The notes beneath the pieces are model-generated. The model made no database searches. It was not told the origin of the DNA and saw only the letters and a list, made by a program, of their open reading frames with translations. A stretch of DNA of 64,000 nucleotides from Leptidea sinapis (lineage: Eukaryota > Arthropoda > Insecta > Lepidoptera > Pieridae), in the NCBI RefSeq assembly GCF_905404315.1, contig NC_066267.1, positions 758,501 through 822,500 on the forward strand, given 5' to 3'. Position numbers and translations under genes: made by a program. This document shows positions 31,651-42,717 of the stretch, one piece after another. How positions within the stretch are numbered: position 1 is the first letter of the stretch; each line of letters starts with the position of its first letter.

Positions 31651-32778
31651 ATTGGATCGTAGGTGTGGCGACGAGTTCTAGAGCTAACTACCAAGCGTAG
31701 AGATGAAGTTTATTTTTTACTCCTGAGCAGAGCAATGGAGTTATATAGAGCCCTGAGGAAGTGAGGGGTTCAAGCTGTCTAATACTATTACAAGTTTTAT
31801 TTAGACCTTCAGCTGTGAAGCAGTATACAGAATAGGGTACAAAAATTTATTAATTATTAAGCATTTAGCAAAATAACAATTAACTGTTAGATATAACAAT
31901 CTTTTGATTATGTTGGCTGTACTTACACTATAGAAATCTCTGTGTCATGTCGTGTCATATGTACATCATATTTGAAAATGTTTGAAAGTATTAAAAAAAC
32001 TATATTCATCGCACCGGCACTTACTTTGTCCTATGTTATAGTTATGGTCGCCAGTTCAACATTCCAAGCAAGGTCAATAAAAAGTTCGATCTTTATTCAG
32101 ATCTCTTTACAAAGACCGTATGCTAAGAATATTAACCAATAATAATCCAAATTACAACGTTCCAATTAAAAATCATTTTAATCAATTAAAAAGCGTTTTG
32201 AAAGGTAATACTGAGTAGCTTAATTTGAATATGTAATATCGTGACAAATAAATAAATAATTGAACACGAGATCGAGTCGAGACGGGCTGTGAAAAATATT
32301 TTGTGAATCCATACCTGTGCCTTTTGTGTGGCATATAGATAACTTTTCCTATCCCGAACCATTTTACATCTAATATGATAGTTATTATGGTCCTGCATTA
32401 TCTTTTATTTATATCGAATACATCGTATAAGCGTGGACGCTTTGTGCTGTTCGTTGTTTGATTATTAGCCAAAGCTTTGAAGCTATATTACAGGAATTTG
32501 AACCATTTTCGCTTGCAAAGCGAGTGTATTCTTCAATTACTTTCATAGTGCCTTTAATTTGTGCATTGTTAGGAATTGTTTGATATCCAATACAGTTTTA
32601 TTGTAAATGTTTGTCTACAGCTCTTTGGCTGTTCGTGCACAATCAAATAGGATAAACTAAATTTATATATTTATTGCTATTTAAATTAACAAAATTAGTG
32701 AATATGTTCTGACGTTTGTTCATCAAGAACATAAATAAAAGACATGCGAGGGGCGAAATTTAATATTAACATTTAACT
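31651..32778. other. No gene recognised
   Basis: A/T-rich, with no supportable features. Confidence 0.4.
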
Positions 32779-32880
32779 AGCTGACCCGAGACGTTGTTCT
32801 GTAAATAATATATAAACTACTGTTTTGTATGAATTTGTCAATAATATTTCATAACATCAAGAATTATTTCGTTAGCCGAC
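32779..32880 (-). mobile_element. H Helitron-like end fragment
   Basis: ACTAGCTGACCCGAGACGTT, GTTCTGTAAATAATATATAA, CATAACATCAAGAATTATTT. Nearly the same 100 bp as at 22809-22915. Confidence 0.45.
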
Positions 32881-32944
32881 TTAATAAATAAAATATTAGA
32901 AATAAGATTTAAAATCAACTACTGAACGTCAAAAACTCATTCGA

Positions 32945-33045
32945 TTAAAATTTATGTCTCAGGCCTGAGAAGAACGGGCGCAAGAAACTCAGTAGGCTTA
33001 ATTATTTAAATTAAAAATCTTCACAATATAATATCATACATTAAA
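32945..33045 (+). repeat. LINE-tail-like fragment
   Basis: GAGAAGAACGGGCGCAAGAA ACTCAGTAGG and then a T/A-rich tail. From memory this is a familiar lepidopteran retroelement tail phrase. Confidence 0.45.
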
Positions 33046-33169
33046 GTTTTAGATACAATAGCATGTGTTCCGTCACTTCATTCTCAATCTGTGGTATAAT
33101 TAAGAAATTTATATTTTATATAATAGTAACCTTTAACACAAACGTTATTGTACAAAACTTTTGAACCTA

Positions 33170-33218
33170 CTACCAACTAATAGTTGGCACTACAGCAGTG
33201 CCAACTAACAGTTGGTAG
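33170..33218. repeat. 22-bp-arm hairpin
   Basis: Arms 33170-33191 and 33197-33218 with loop ACAGC; two mismatches in the middle of the arms. The core words are ACCAACTAATAGTTGGCACT and AGTGCCAACTAACAGTTGGT. Confidence 0.8.
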
Positions 33219-33420
33219 CATCATCATGGTAGACGGTCGTGCCCTATATAAGACAGAGCGCTAAGTTCGAGGAGGCAGTACATATTGTGAATTCTAAGGG
33301 GTAACACTGCCCATATTGTATTGAGTCAGTTATTATTTTAATTATTAGGGGAAACTGTAAAATACAGATATTTAAATTTTATTAAGTGCGTTTAAATTAC
33401 CTACCCCTTCTACATATATC
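33219..33420 (+). promoter_or_regulatory. TATA-box promoter-like or LTR-like patch
   Basis: GTGCCCTATATAAGACAGAG at 33239-33258 contains a strong TATA box (CTATATAAG). About 80 bp downstream is GAGTCAGTTATT, which could serve as an initiator. The patch is G/C-richer than its flanks and follows the hairpin. It could be a solo LTR or the core promoter of an unseen transcript. No second LTR, primer site or downstream ORF is visible. Confidence 0.3.
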
Positions 33421-34395
33421 CAAACAAAATGTATTTTCTACGGACCAACATCTCTGCAGAAACTTGATTGGAGAAAAACTTTAGTTTTACTAAGCCATTA
33501 AAATGAGCAACGTTTCTCACAATTGTTGCATGAAACTCATTTTATATTTATAGTGAACCGACCTACATAGCAAAGTAATCTCGAGTGAAATGACTCTTGA
33601 TAAATGACGCTCGATTCACATCCATTTAAGAACTCTCTGCAAACCGAACGCGAGCGAATTATACAATAGCAAATGAAAGCGAAAGTCTTGAATAAAATGC
33701 ACATATTAACGAAATGCAAATTTCAACGCAACAGAATATTCATGACTGCTCAATTTTTACGTGTACAGTTGAAATTCAAAACGCCACGACCAAAAGCGAG
33801 AAGAGCGTAAAACCAACCGACTTTTGAATTGTTGCAGCGGACCATATGAATCCACGGGAAACTGCGGGATAATGCCGAGTCATGGAGACAAATTCCCGCT
33901 CACACACCGAACAATAACACAGCACCATTAATACATAAAACGCGAGGAGTTCAATTCTTTCAGAAGTTTTCGTGGGATATCTGTATCACTTTATTGTGAT
34001 GGACTCGTGTATACTTTTTAAATTATTTTGCTTAGCATTCAAGGCTAATATTCTATATTATCACTGGTCAAGTCTTGGAGTGGGTGACATTTGCATTCAA
34101 AGTTAAGATACAGGCGAATATAATAAATACGAAAGATTTGTTTTTATCTATATTACTAATGAGCAAATTCAACAACTAGGAGATTTAAAAAAATCACTAG
34201 AACGAATAATGGTACACTTAAACACTGAGTAAAAAAAAGATAAAATTAATTAAATTTTATTCATTATATTATTTTTAAATTACTCATAATGTAATTAAAA
34301 TAATTTTAAAACGATGATTGTGAATCACGGATCCCCAAAGTTAATCGTAATAATGTAAAATAAGGTAAACATATTAGCTAATATTTTATATAAAT
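33421..34395. other. No gene recognised
   Basis: A/T-rich; no supportable frame or repeat. Confidence 0.4.
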
Positions 34396-34612
34396 TAATC
34401 GGTTTTACTCACGATTCATCTGTGTTGGTACGGCGCACCCCGCGCCCCCCACCCTGTCAAGCCGCGCACTTCGATTGCAAATTCGTAGTGCAAGACGGGC
34501 CGCGACCGTTTACTCTATTACTATTACTAATAAGTTACTCTGATGGACCTCCGAATGGTCCGAATCTAGTCGGTATGAACAACGATAAAACGTGAGTAAA
34601 GCCCATTTAAAT
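34396..34612. mobile_element. MQ MITE-like element with GC-rich core
   Basis: The ends are inverted: left GGTTTTACTCACGATTCATC TGTGTTGGTAC, right on the other strand GGGCTTTACTCACGTTTTAT CGTTGTTCATAC. The centre (34430-34510) is G/C-rich (GGCGCACCCCGCGCCCCCCA), unlike the rest of the window. One end recurs at 15408-15500. Confidence 0.55.
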
Positions 34613-34721
34613 TAATAAAGTCCATAGTGTTTCAAAAAAGTTTTAATAATACTAGCCAATATTATTTTGTAACACTATACTACTATAAACAGGAAGGTGC
34701 TACATTTAAAAATTATTAAAT

Positions 34722-35045
34722 CTTAATCTAATATATAAAATTCTCATGTAGCGGTGTTTGTAGTTAAACTCCTCCTAAAAGGCTGGACCGATTTTAATGA
34801 AACTTTCTGTGTGTCTTCAGGTGGATTCAATAATGGTTTAGATTCACAATTGAACCTCCTAAACGGCTGGATTTGGATTTGACGATTTTTTGTGTCTTCC
34901 AGTGAATTTGAGATTGCTTTAGATTCTCAATTCCGTCCATATCATATAATTCTCCTGCTCATGTGTATGTTAGTGAACTCCTCCTAACTTTTTCAAATTT
35001 AAGACGTGTGTACAGGACAACGTCTGTCGGGTCCACTAGTATATA
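34722..35045 (+). mobile_element. H Helitron-like element, short non-autonomous copy
   Basis: TCTAATATATAAAATTCTCA start, AACTCCTCCTAAAAGGCTGG, ACCGATTTTAATGAAACTTT, and end GACAACGTCTGTCGGGTCCA CTAGT. A TC start and CTAG end before T fits the Helitron pattern. The internal AACTCCTCCTAA phrase repeats three times. No coding sequence. Confidence 0.45.
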
Positions 35046-35954
35046 TATAATTCTCACATAGATCATAGACCTAACATGTCGTAACTGCTTCTATTAGTAG
35101 TTTGTAATCATAATAATGTAATATAGTGCGATTTTACATGAAGTTACTTACTTGCAGTTAATATCTGGAAAACTCCTTACGAACTAACTAAATAAGACAA
35201 TTTGCAAAATAATTTTAAAGAGCATTTTCTTCTACATCATCAAATAATAATTTGAAAAGGAATGTCGCATTATGCCATATGTAGATTCTTTGTCGCGCTC
35301 GAGACTCAGTAAGTGTGGGCTTACCCTTATCGCTTTTAATTTGAAACCATGCCAGAAAAATAAAGTCTAAGCTAGGTTGGCGCGACGGAGCATGATTATT
35401 TAAGTTTAGTGCAGCCGCGACAGACCCAGTTACATAGAATGGCTAACCTAGCGCTGTATTCGTAAGCAAATTCAACGAAGACCGCCTAGAAATTGCGAAT
35501 TCAAACGGATACAATCGGCTTTAGATGCTATCCAGGTCTTGCAATTTGCACCTGAAAGCTTTCTGTTTTAATTAGATTCGCTTATGTTCTTGTAGTTTGT
35601 ACCTAATATTATAAATTCAGTTCTAATGGTCTCAAATAAAAAGATCTTTGCGATGACTTCTGTAAGATACTTGTCTCTTCCATAGACTTTTTTGTCACGA
35701 AATTCTGCTAATATAAACTGCAATGCAAAGTATTTTGATGTTACTATAAATATTAATCTAAAACAGTGGTTATAAGTTTCTAACAACTTCTTCTCATTAA
35801 ATTTTAATTCTCCTAAAGTGGTGACAAATGGTTATGGAAGACATTCATCGCGTAAATTTTGACCAAATTAAATTAATAAATTTAAAATTTAAATTCCTAG
35901 TTGCGTCGTACTGTCACTTTTTATGATAAAAAAAAGCAATAAACTTCGTACAAA
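35046..35954. other. No gene recognised
   Basis: A/T-rich. The 72-codon minus frame at 35786-35568 has no domain. Confidence 0.35.
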
Positions 35955-36065
35955 TTAATATACAGTCCAATGGGTAGTGACCCTGACTTTATAAGCTAGG
36001 TTTCCATTGCGAGGTTCAAAACCCTGAATGAGCAAAAATGTATATGAATATATATTTGCCGCCAG
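35955..36065 (+). repeat. S2 SINE fragment, tRNA-like head
   Basis: AGTCCAATGGGTAGTGACCC, TAAGCTAGGTTTCC, GCGAGGTTCAAAACCCTGAA and GAGCAAAAATGTATATGA. The A and B boxes are both eroded. Confidence 0.5.
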
Positions 36066-36119
36066 CTGAGTACATTATCTCATAAAGCAAACTACTAACT
36101 ACCTCTTTGCAGTCTGATA

Positions 36120-36380
36120 AACAGACATATAAAAAAAAATTAACAAAAAAAACTATTCCAAAACAATATAATATGCACTAAAAAGCATTAAAATAAATGC
36201 ATATTTTTCTACAACTTAATAATCAACTTATTTTTAGAGTTTTACTTAGTAAAATGAAATTATAAATATTAGATCACCTAAAAGTAAAACAAACTATTAC
36301 GACAATATAATTGAGTAACTGAAGTAACAAACAAAAAAAATACCACCGAATTGAGAACCTTCTCCTTTTTTAAAGTCGGT
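36120..36380 (-). repeat. D repeat, partial
   Basis: Ends CACCGAATTGAGAACCTTCTCC then TTTTTTAAAGTCGGTTAAAA. 36148-36190 (AACTATTCCAAAACAATATA, ATATGCAC) also occurs at 37308-37345, another D copy. Confidence 0.55.
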
Positions 36381-37285
36381 TAAAAGAAGGTGGGGATTAA
36401 TTATAATGTCAGTACTTACAAATTAAACATTAAATTAAACTAACTCATGTCAAAAGATGTCGCTGCCTTCGCAAGTGATATCCTGCGGTATATATATAAA
36501 ATAGTAAACCACATATACTCGTTCCGGGACTATACACGCAAACATAAAATATTTCTATTCACAAAAATCACTCTATAATTTCCGCAATCTCCATTAAGTA
36601 GTACTTTTGCGACAGAGCAATCTGCTTCATGATTACCAACCGAAAAAACGTTAAGAGCTTCCCTCCGACGACATCTTAATGTAGCCACAATATACATAAT
36701 GGCAAGATATTTAGACCACGAGTGGCTGCGACTTGCTATACATCAAACGAAGACATTACCACGAAATGCCCGCAACATACCAGCGGCATAAAATATTCTC
36801 AACATTTTGATATATTTGAGGGATATGGAAATTGGCACTCATGTACTTGTAATATGTATGCTGCGTGCGTAGCTAAGGAAAAATATCGTGGTAACAACCG
36901 CGGGCTGTGATCAGAAATGACAAAGCCTTACAAGACGGATATATTTGAAACTGTTAAAATATATAGGGCATTATTAGTGTTGTTATATTTACACGAGCTG
37001 TTTAAAATAAATCGTGTGGTATTTTCTTTGACTAATGCGAGTGTTACACATTTAAATTTTTAAAGTAAATACTTTTGCGTAAAAGTTATGTTTTTCGTTT
37101 CGTGACCAGACCAGAGCACGTCCTCTGAAAACGTGCCTGTAGGTATATATTAGGCGACAGTTGTTTCGACGAACAACGAATTAACACTTATAACATTTTC
37201 ATTTCGATTTCTATAGAGTTCACTGTGACATTAAAGCTTTTTTTATGTAACATGCTGTCTAACTTTAATCTTTACTAAAAAAATT
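36381..37285. other. No gene recognised
   Basis: A 62-codon plus frame at 36722-36910, with several Cys residues, lies in slightly G/C-richer DNA but has no recognisable domain. Confidence 0.3.
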
Positions 37286-37560
37286 TTAACAAAAAACAAC
37301 CGACTTCTTAAAAACTATTCCAAAACAATAAATATAATATGCACCATCTAATTAAAATCTCGCCTCCTAACGTCGCGCGTGCGACACAAGCACATTTCAC
37401 CTATACATATGTATGTAGTTACAACTTGGCTGACACCGACTGGGACCAATCTGGAAGAACCAGCTTAAAAATAAACAAAGATGAAGTAACAAACATAAAA
37501 AAAACAGTCCAATGACAACCTCCTCCTTTTTTGAAGTCAGTTAAAAACACTCCTCTCGGA
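37286..37560 (-). repeat. D repeat copy
   Basis: AACAACCGACTTCTTAAAAA, CGTCGCGCGTGCGACACAAG, CTGGAAGAACCAGC and CCTCCTCCTTTTTTGAAGTC. Two D-type ends lie at its borders. Confidence 0.55.
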
Positions 37561-37998
37561 AAAAAACTATGGTTAACGGCGACCAGTGATATCAGTAAAA
37601 TATAATGTATTCGATATTTATTACATGGTTGACGAGTAATTTTAAATAAATTTAAACATATAGCATTCTATAAAATATAAACTCCTTATAATTTTGGATG
37701 CATCAATGACTTTCTATAGAGCTTAAAGACAATTTAAGCACTTTTTTCTCCTTAGTCGTGTGTCAAATGTCACTGTCTAAATCAACTTGATCTGAATAAA
37801 TGTTTTACATTGCTGCTTATTCACCAGGAATATTTTACTCAACTGGAGTAAATGTGGCAATGTATAGACATAACAATCTAAGCTTATTATGGTGTAATTT
37901 ATGGCATGTTCCATTTTCGGCTTTGTTTTTATACGGCGTTATTTGTCTATATGTACGTATATGGGATGCAAATATGAAAAAAAAATCCTGGCGAGAAC

Positions 37999-38412
37999 CA
38001 CGGTCGAATAAAAAAAGAAGGACTCCGCGCCGTGATATTAGCAAGTGAAGCACCGTTATGCAAGTGTGTGTGCGGTTACGGGGGGTACTAGTTACACAAT
38101 TTTTTCTCCCTTAAATAATCATATATGGCCACAAATACTTATATAGTATCGTTTTTACACTCTTTCACAACGCACGACGGCATTTTTAAAATATTTTATT
38201 GAGACGCAAACTGATCTGTCACAGACGATGACAACTCTCTTATGGTCGCCTATCGGCATGTAGTAGTAATGGATGTAGCTTACTTGTCAGATATGTATGG
38301 CTTAATTGTAAGTGTGTGCGTGGAGCTATGTATTTACACGTTAATCGGCTTGTTTTGGTGCTACACTGTTATGTAAGGTGACACGGCGTCCTTATTTTAT
38401 TACTAGTCCGTG
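37999..38412 (-). mobile_element. MP copy B: P-element-like MITE with THAP-like start
   Basis: A 414-bp element in the opposite orientation to copy A. The outer ends are CACGG...CCGTG with AAGGAC blocks (TIR about 32 bp). It is flanked by GCGAGAAC (37991-37998) and GCGAAAAC (38413-38420), an 8-bp target duplication with one difference. On the minus strand an ATG at 38183-38181 opens MPSCVVKECKND, then TI and a stop. C-x4-C right after MPS is the start of a THAP C2CH zinc finger. It contains 44 bp missing in copy A. About 90% of the remaining sequence looks alike by eye. Confidence 0.75.
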
Positions 38413-38738
38413 GCGAAAACATGTAAATGTTTTGACAAAGCAAAACATAAGTCTGTGTCTCGTAAAAGGGACGAGATAGTGCTTCTGACACTACATGACT
38501 TACACTCCCCAAGACCCTCTAATGAAGGGACCGACGATTCGGGAAGACACTTTGTCTCAGTTTTTCTGCTACAAGAACGAATAATTTAACTGCCTTAGCA
38601 GAATTATTTTTTTGAATATTGTGGCTTATATGCTTTAAGCCTACATTAATTCACAGATTGTATAACTTATGTGAAAACAATTTTAATTTTAAACAAAATA
38701 CTTTATTAAGTTAGTTTTTAGTTAAAAACGCAACAGAT

Positions 38739-38857
38739 TAAAGGCCGGCAACGCTCCTGTGATTCCTCTGGTGTTGCAAGAGATTGTGGGCGACGGTGAT
38801 CACTTAACAACAGGTGATCCGTACGCTCGTTTGTTCTCCTATACCATAAAAAAAATT
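38739..38857 (+). repeat. L1 LINE 3'-tail fragment
   Basis: AAAGGCCGGCAACGCTCCTG, TGATTCCTCTGGTGTTGCAA, GGTGATCACTTAACAACAGG and CGTACGCTCGTTTG, then an A run. Extreme 5' truncation: only the last codons of ORF2 and the 3' UTR. Confidence 0.8.
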
Positions 38858-39620
38858 GTTTTTGAATTGACTATAGTTTGGTAAAAATTATCAATGTTGA
38901 TTCAACAACGTTGTCAATAAAACATTATATTATTTTGCGGAGTTACTTAAAGTTGGTATCAGTGAATTTTTTATTTGTAAATCTATGATGAAATGAATGT
39001 CTTGCTCTTTTATTTATTCATTTATTTATTATTACAAGGAAACATAACAAACACATCACAAGAACTAAACTCTATAGGATATATACAAAATATAGATGCG
39101 TCGTAATACATGTTTCACAGATTTTCATAGAAATAACTAATTTGATTATGCGCATTGATACAAACGATATTAAATAAATTACATTAAATTAAATTTGGGG
39201 CTACGATAACAACCTTTTTAATTTTATTCACTTCACATAAAAGAGCAAGCAAATGGATTTAGCTTACTTGTCAGATACATATTGCTTAGTTGTAGTTATC
39301 ATACTATCTCTTATATGCCTCATGTAGTAAAATGTACGACTTTAACGCTACAAGTAAAGGTAAAGTTTATCTAATTCGCAGGTATGTTAAATTGCAGCGA
39401 TAATATAATTCATATAACTACGAACAGCAATTACTTGCAACTACTGAAGTTGGATAAGCCCGATGCAATTTCCTCAAGTTAACTGGCAAGGATTAAACAC
39501 GACTTAACTTAAAATAGGTATGTATATTAAATGTGAACTACGATTTTACATACCTACGATTATTTTCAATGATACTAAAATAGAGATAAGGAATATACAT
39601 AAATTAGTTTCATTATTCAG
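38858..39620. other. No gene recognised; MP scrap
   Basis: 39005-39200 resembles an antisense retroelement tail. 39251-39296 (AAATGGATTTAGCTTACTTG, TCAGATACAT) matches the MP interior at 38268-38312. The rest is A/T-rich. Confidence 0.4.
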
Positions 39621-40060
39621 TAGAGCAATTTAAATATCTTGAACACTTTGTAACCGATGACTTAAAAGAGGATGTAGATATGGAGAGGGAACGTAGGGCG
39701 CTGCCGGCTCGTGCTAATATGATAGCACGCAGATTAGCGCGTTGCTCGACAGAGGTGAAAATAACTCTAACTAAAGCGTACTGCACATCGCTCTACTCGA
39801 GTAGCCTGTGGGCGTGCTACACTAATAAATCGTACAGCGCCCTGCGAGTCCAGTATAACAACGCCTTCAGAGCACTGTTGAAGCTGCCACGTTTTTGTAG
39901 CACGTCAGCTACACACGCAGAGGTCGATAGCATTAGCGCTGTCCTACGTAAAAAAGCGGCTCTCTACTCCGACGAATTCGAAGCAGCAGTAGTAGTTATC
40001 TGAAGGCGATAGCCGACAGCGGGGACTGTCTGTATGTTGGCCATTTAATAAAAATAAATA
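39621..40060 (+). pseudogene. LINE ORF2 C-terminal fragment
   Basis: The frame reads VEQFKYLEHFVTDDLKEDVD, then MERERRALPARANMIARRLA, ITLTKAYCTSLYSSSLWACY, SALRVQYNNAFRALLKLPRF. This is the post-polymerase region of a non-LTR reverse transcriptase, where FKYLG...D...ER..R..AR is typical. A frameshift near 39970 separates it from SSSYLKAIADSGDCLYVGHL, after which a TAA and A-rich tail follow. The 107-residue open frame from ATG 39680 is only the longest unbroken part. No catalytic FADD motif is present, so the copy is dead. Confidence 0.75.
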
Positions 40061-40169
40061 TGTCCCTTCGGACTTATAATTACTAACAAAATAAGATTAT
40101 AAGTTTACTAACAATGGATCCTAGTTATCTGTAAATAAAAGTTTTATGTATTTATTTATTATATTATAT

Positions 40170-40565
40170 ACTACCTGACCCGACGAACGCTGTTCTGCCA
40201 ATATAAAATGATAAGGATTAATATCGTATTTGTGCAAACGGCTTTTAAATTACCAAATATATAAAAATGGATATAGTATATTATCTTAAAGATATAGACA
40301 TATGCTATTGCGGACTTTTCCGTAGTCCTATATAAGATACACAATTCCACCATACATTATTTTGTTACATCTCAAAGGGTTAGACAGCGTTTGTGTTCAA
40401 AGCTCCCAGACGGCTTATTTTTTCCGACATCTTCAACAAATTTCAAAAAAAGTTACAAATTATATACTGCAAAACCTTATACGTAACCTTCTTCGAGAAC
40501 CACGCTATCCATTGGTGGACATAGCGTGAAGATACTTGCAGTATTTTTTGAGTTTATCGCGAATA
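40170..40565 (-). mobile_element. H-like repeat, third copy type
   Basis: The left end ACTACCTGACCCGACGAACG, then CTGTTCTGCC, is related to the H ends at 22809 and 32779. The body (AACCACGCTATCCATTGGTG, GACAGAGAGACAGACCTG) is unique here. Confidence 0.35.
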
Positions 40566-40951
40566 GACAGAGAGACAGACCTGTGGAGGACTTTGTTGTA
40601 TAATATTAAGCGATTACTTGTCATTTGTCATAGCGTCGTGTTGTACACTATTTTTATACGCAATATATTAGCTTCACTTGTATGTTTGTATGTATGCTTG
40701 TAACTGACTCCTTTAGACGCGATTTTGACCCACTTTAAACGGCCAGATTTCATTCAAACTGTGTAGATTTATTGAGGACTGATGACAATACACTAATTTG
40801 ATAAGATTAATCCATTATTCAATTTGCAAACTAAGATTTTTGTCAATTTATATAATTTTTATCTATTGTCGATAAGGCAGGAATTGATGCTAAAGTACTT
40901 AATAGTTTAAAAAATACGCTTGTATAGAAAACGTAACTTTAAATGAAAAAT
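40566..40951. repeat. Dispersed repeat remnant
   Basis: GCTTCACTTGTATGTTTGTA TGTATGCTTG, then ACGCGATTTTGACCCACTTT. Resembles a MITE or Helitron body (from memory); no gene. Confidence 0.35.
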
Positions 40952-41182
40952 AAGTAATAGTTTAAGAAAACTAAAAAACACGCTTTATATAAAATTCAAC
41001 AAAAAAATAGAAAATAAATTTTAATAAATTTAAATTGAAAATAGTGTAAAAAAAATATATTTTATTGTAAATAAAGCGTGGGGTGTAGAAGAATTATCAA
41101 TTTAAATTTATTAAAATTTATATTCTATTTTTTTGTTCAATTTTATATAAAGTATGTTATTTAGTTTTTTTAAACTATTATT
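40952..41182. repeat. Large inverted repeat, 87-bp arms and 58-bp spacer
   Basis: Arm 40952-41038 and arm 41097-41182 are reverse complements with about eight differences (about 91% identity). The spacer contains AATAAAGCGTGGGGTG. The right arm is continuous with the antisense RTE fragment to its right, so each arm is probably the tail of an RTE-type LINE inserted tail to tail. Confidence 0.8.
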
Positions 41183-41189
41183 TATTTTG

Positions 41190-41505
41190 TAATGTCTGAG
41201 CTGTGTCTGAGGCATTATCCCAAACAGAAGATGACCAAAATAATGGGCCACTCTTTTCTATCTTTAGCTATCCTAGATAATGTCTTGCCTGCTTTCGTTC
41301 TTAGTTCATCTGACCATGTCCTGTATTGACCTCCCTATTCCCTTTTTAGGTTTCAAGGATCTGTGATTTATTCACTCCATTTGTCTGTACCCCGAAGGGT
41401 GTGTCGCGTGCAGCGCCATTGAAGTTTTCTTATAGCGTAAGTGACATTAGTTATTTTTTCTCACTTCTATCTATATTTTGAACTCTATGTATTTTATTAA
41501 TATTC
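41190..41505 (-). pseudogene. RTE-type LINE ORF2 C-terminal fragment
   Basis: The minus strand reads FNGAARDTPFGVQTNG, KKGIGRSIQDMVR, a stop, TKNESRQDIISRIAKDRKEW and PIILVIFCLG, with stops. This is the W.GH..R..D.W...GRP..RW.DE...A...W...A.DR..W end of RTE-like ORF2, heavily mutated. The tail continues into the right arm of the inverted repeat. Confidence 0.65.
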
Positions 41506-41717
41506 AACATACTCCTCACCATGGCTCTTTGGCAAGTCTCTAGTTTTTGAAATGAAATTTTTTGCGCGCTAATGGGTAAAATTTTTACGGATGAAACGCA
41601 ATAAACTGACATGAAAATGTAGGACGTTTTTGTTCCAGAAGAGGGAGAGAGCGATTGAGACCGATCGAGAGAGAGAATGAGACAAGGCGAACGTAGCATG
41701 AAGCACATAACGCCGCT

Positions 41718-41809
41718 AGTAAGTAGAACATCTTCCCTACTAGCGTTGTATCCTACAGATTAAGCGTAGGCACGAGTAAGTAGAACATCTTCCATACTAG
41801 CGTTGTATC
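41718..41809 (+). repeat. 35-bp direct repeat, two units 57 bp apart
   Basis: AGTAAGTAGAACATCTTCC, then CTACTAGCGTTGTATC at 41718-41752 and again at 41775-41809 with one difference. Confidence 0.8.
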
Positions 41810-42241
41810 AAATAAGTATAAAAATAAACAAGATTTAAAAATTTGATTGCCAAAGAAATCTCACTTTTGACATTTTTTTAAATCTGTGTTTGCGTAGGCG
41901 ACCAAGCCTGACAGAAGGCCAAAATACGTTTTACCGAATTAAAACTAAACATTAATAAACCGAGGTAAGGAAAATCTACACATAAATGCCAGCATGCCAA
42001 ATTCACATTAACATTGCAAAATGTAATCGGCCTCATTCATTAATACCAACATCGATCAAACCGCTGAAAACCGAACTTGAGTAAAAACTTTCCACTCGCA
42101 GACCGTGACGTGTTATTGGAAACACGAAAATTAATGGTCAGTTTCTCAGTTACCAACTTGTTTATAACATAAATTACATTTGGTTTAGTGGCGATATCTT
42201 TCTCTAGAGTTATACCACGATAAGTGTACTTTTCAGATATT
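41810..42241. other. No gene recognised
   Basis: A/T-rich, without support for a feature. Confidence 0.4.
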
Positions 42242-42543
42242 AACGGCCGTTCTCAATATTCTTGAGCGTCGTAAAGCTTAAAAATCGTAACTATCGTTGA
42301 CTTTTCTGTCCCAATAAACTTATCGACAGTAACTCACCTTATCCGTAAACGCTGTCTGTCAATGGGACGACGTATAGCTTACCAGCGATAGAAGTTTTTA
42401 TGGAAATTGGAGATCCAATGTAAGGCGATAAGAATGACTTATCGGATATATTGGGACAGCTTCAGATTATTGACAGCTAACTACTGACAATAGAAGGTAG
42501 TGATTTATCTCTATCTGTAGATAGTATATTCAGAACGGCCGTA
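42242..42543 (+). mobile_element. MC MITE-like element, copy C
   Basis: About 300 bp with short inverted ends ACGGCCGTTCTCAATAT and, on the other strand at the right, ACGGCCGTTCTGAATAT. The interior has CTTTTCTGTCCCAATAAACT, GTCTGTCAATGGGACGACGT, ATAGCTTACCAGCGATAGAA and CTGACAATAGAAGGTAGTGA. An inverted homologue lies at 44309-44597. Non-coding; the target duplication is unclear. Confidence 0.7.
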
Positions 42544-42609
42544 ATAGTGCTATTTTTGATGGTAATATTTTCATACACATATGCTCATGTAAATTTATTT
42601 GAAATGTAA

Positions 42610-42717
42610 TTTATTCTGGGATTCTGTTAGCCTTGCGATCCAGACATTTAGCTAGGGTACCGCGTTTGAATCTTGTTAGATGCAAGCGTTAATCTGATAT
42701 TTGTTTCAAAGTCGTGA
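42610..42717 (+). repeat. S2 SINE fragment
   Basis: TTAGCCTTGCGATCCAGACA, TTAGCTAGGGTACCGCGTTT, GAATCTTGTTAGATGCAAGC, TGTTTCAAAGTCGTGATTTT. The tRNA-like head is diverged and it is cut by the L1 tail that follows. Confidence 0.55.

Noticed and set aside
34722..35045. Autonomous Helitron
   Set aside because: Only about 320 bp, with no Rep or helicase coding sequence; at most a non-autonomous copy.
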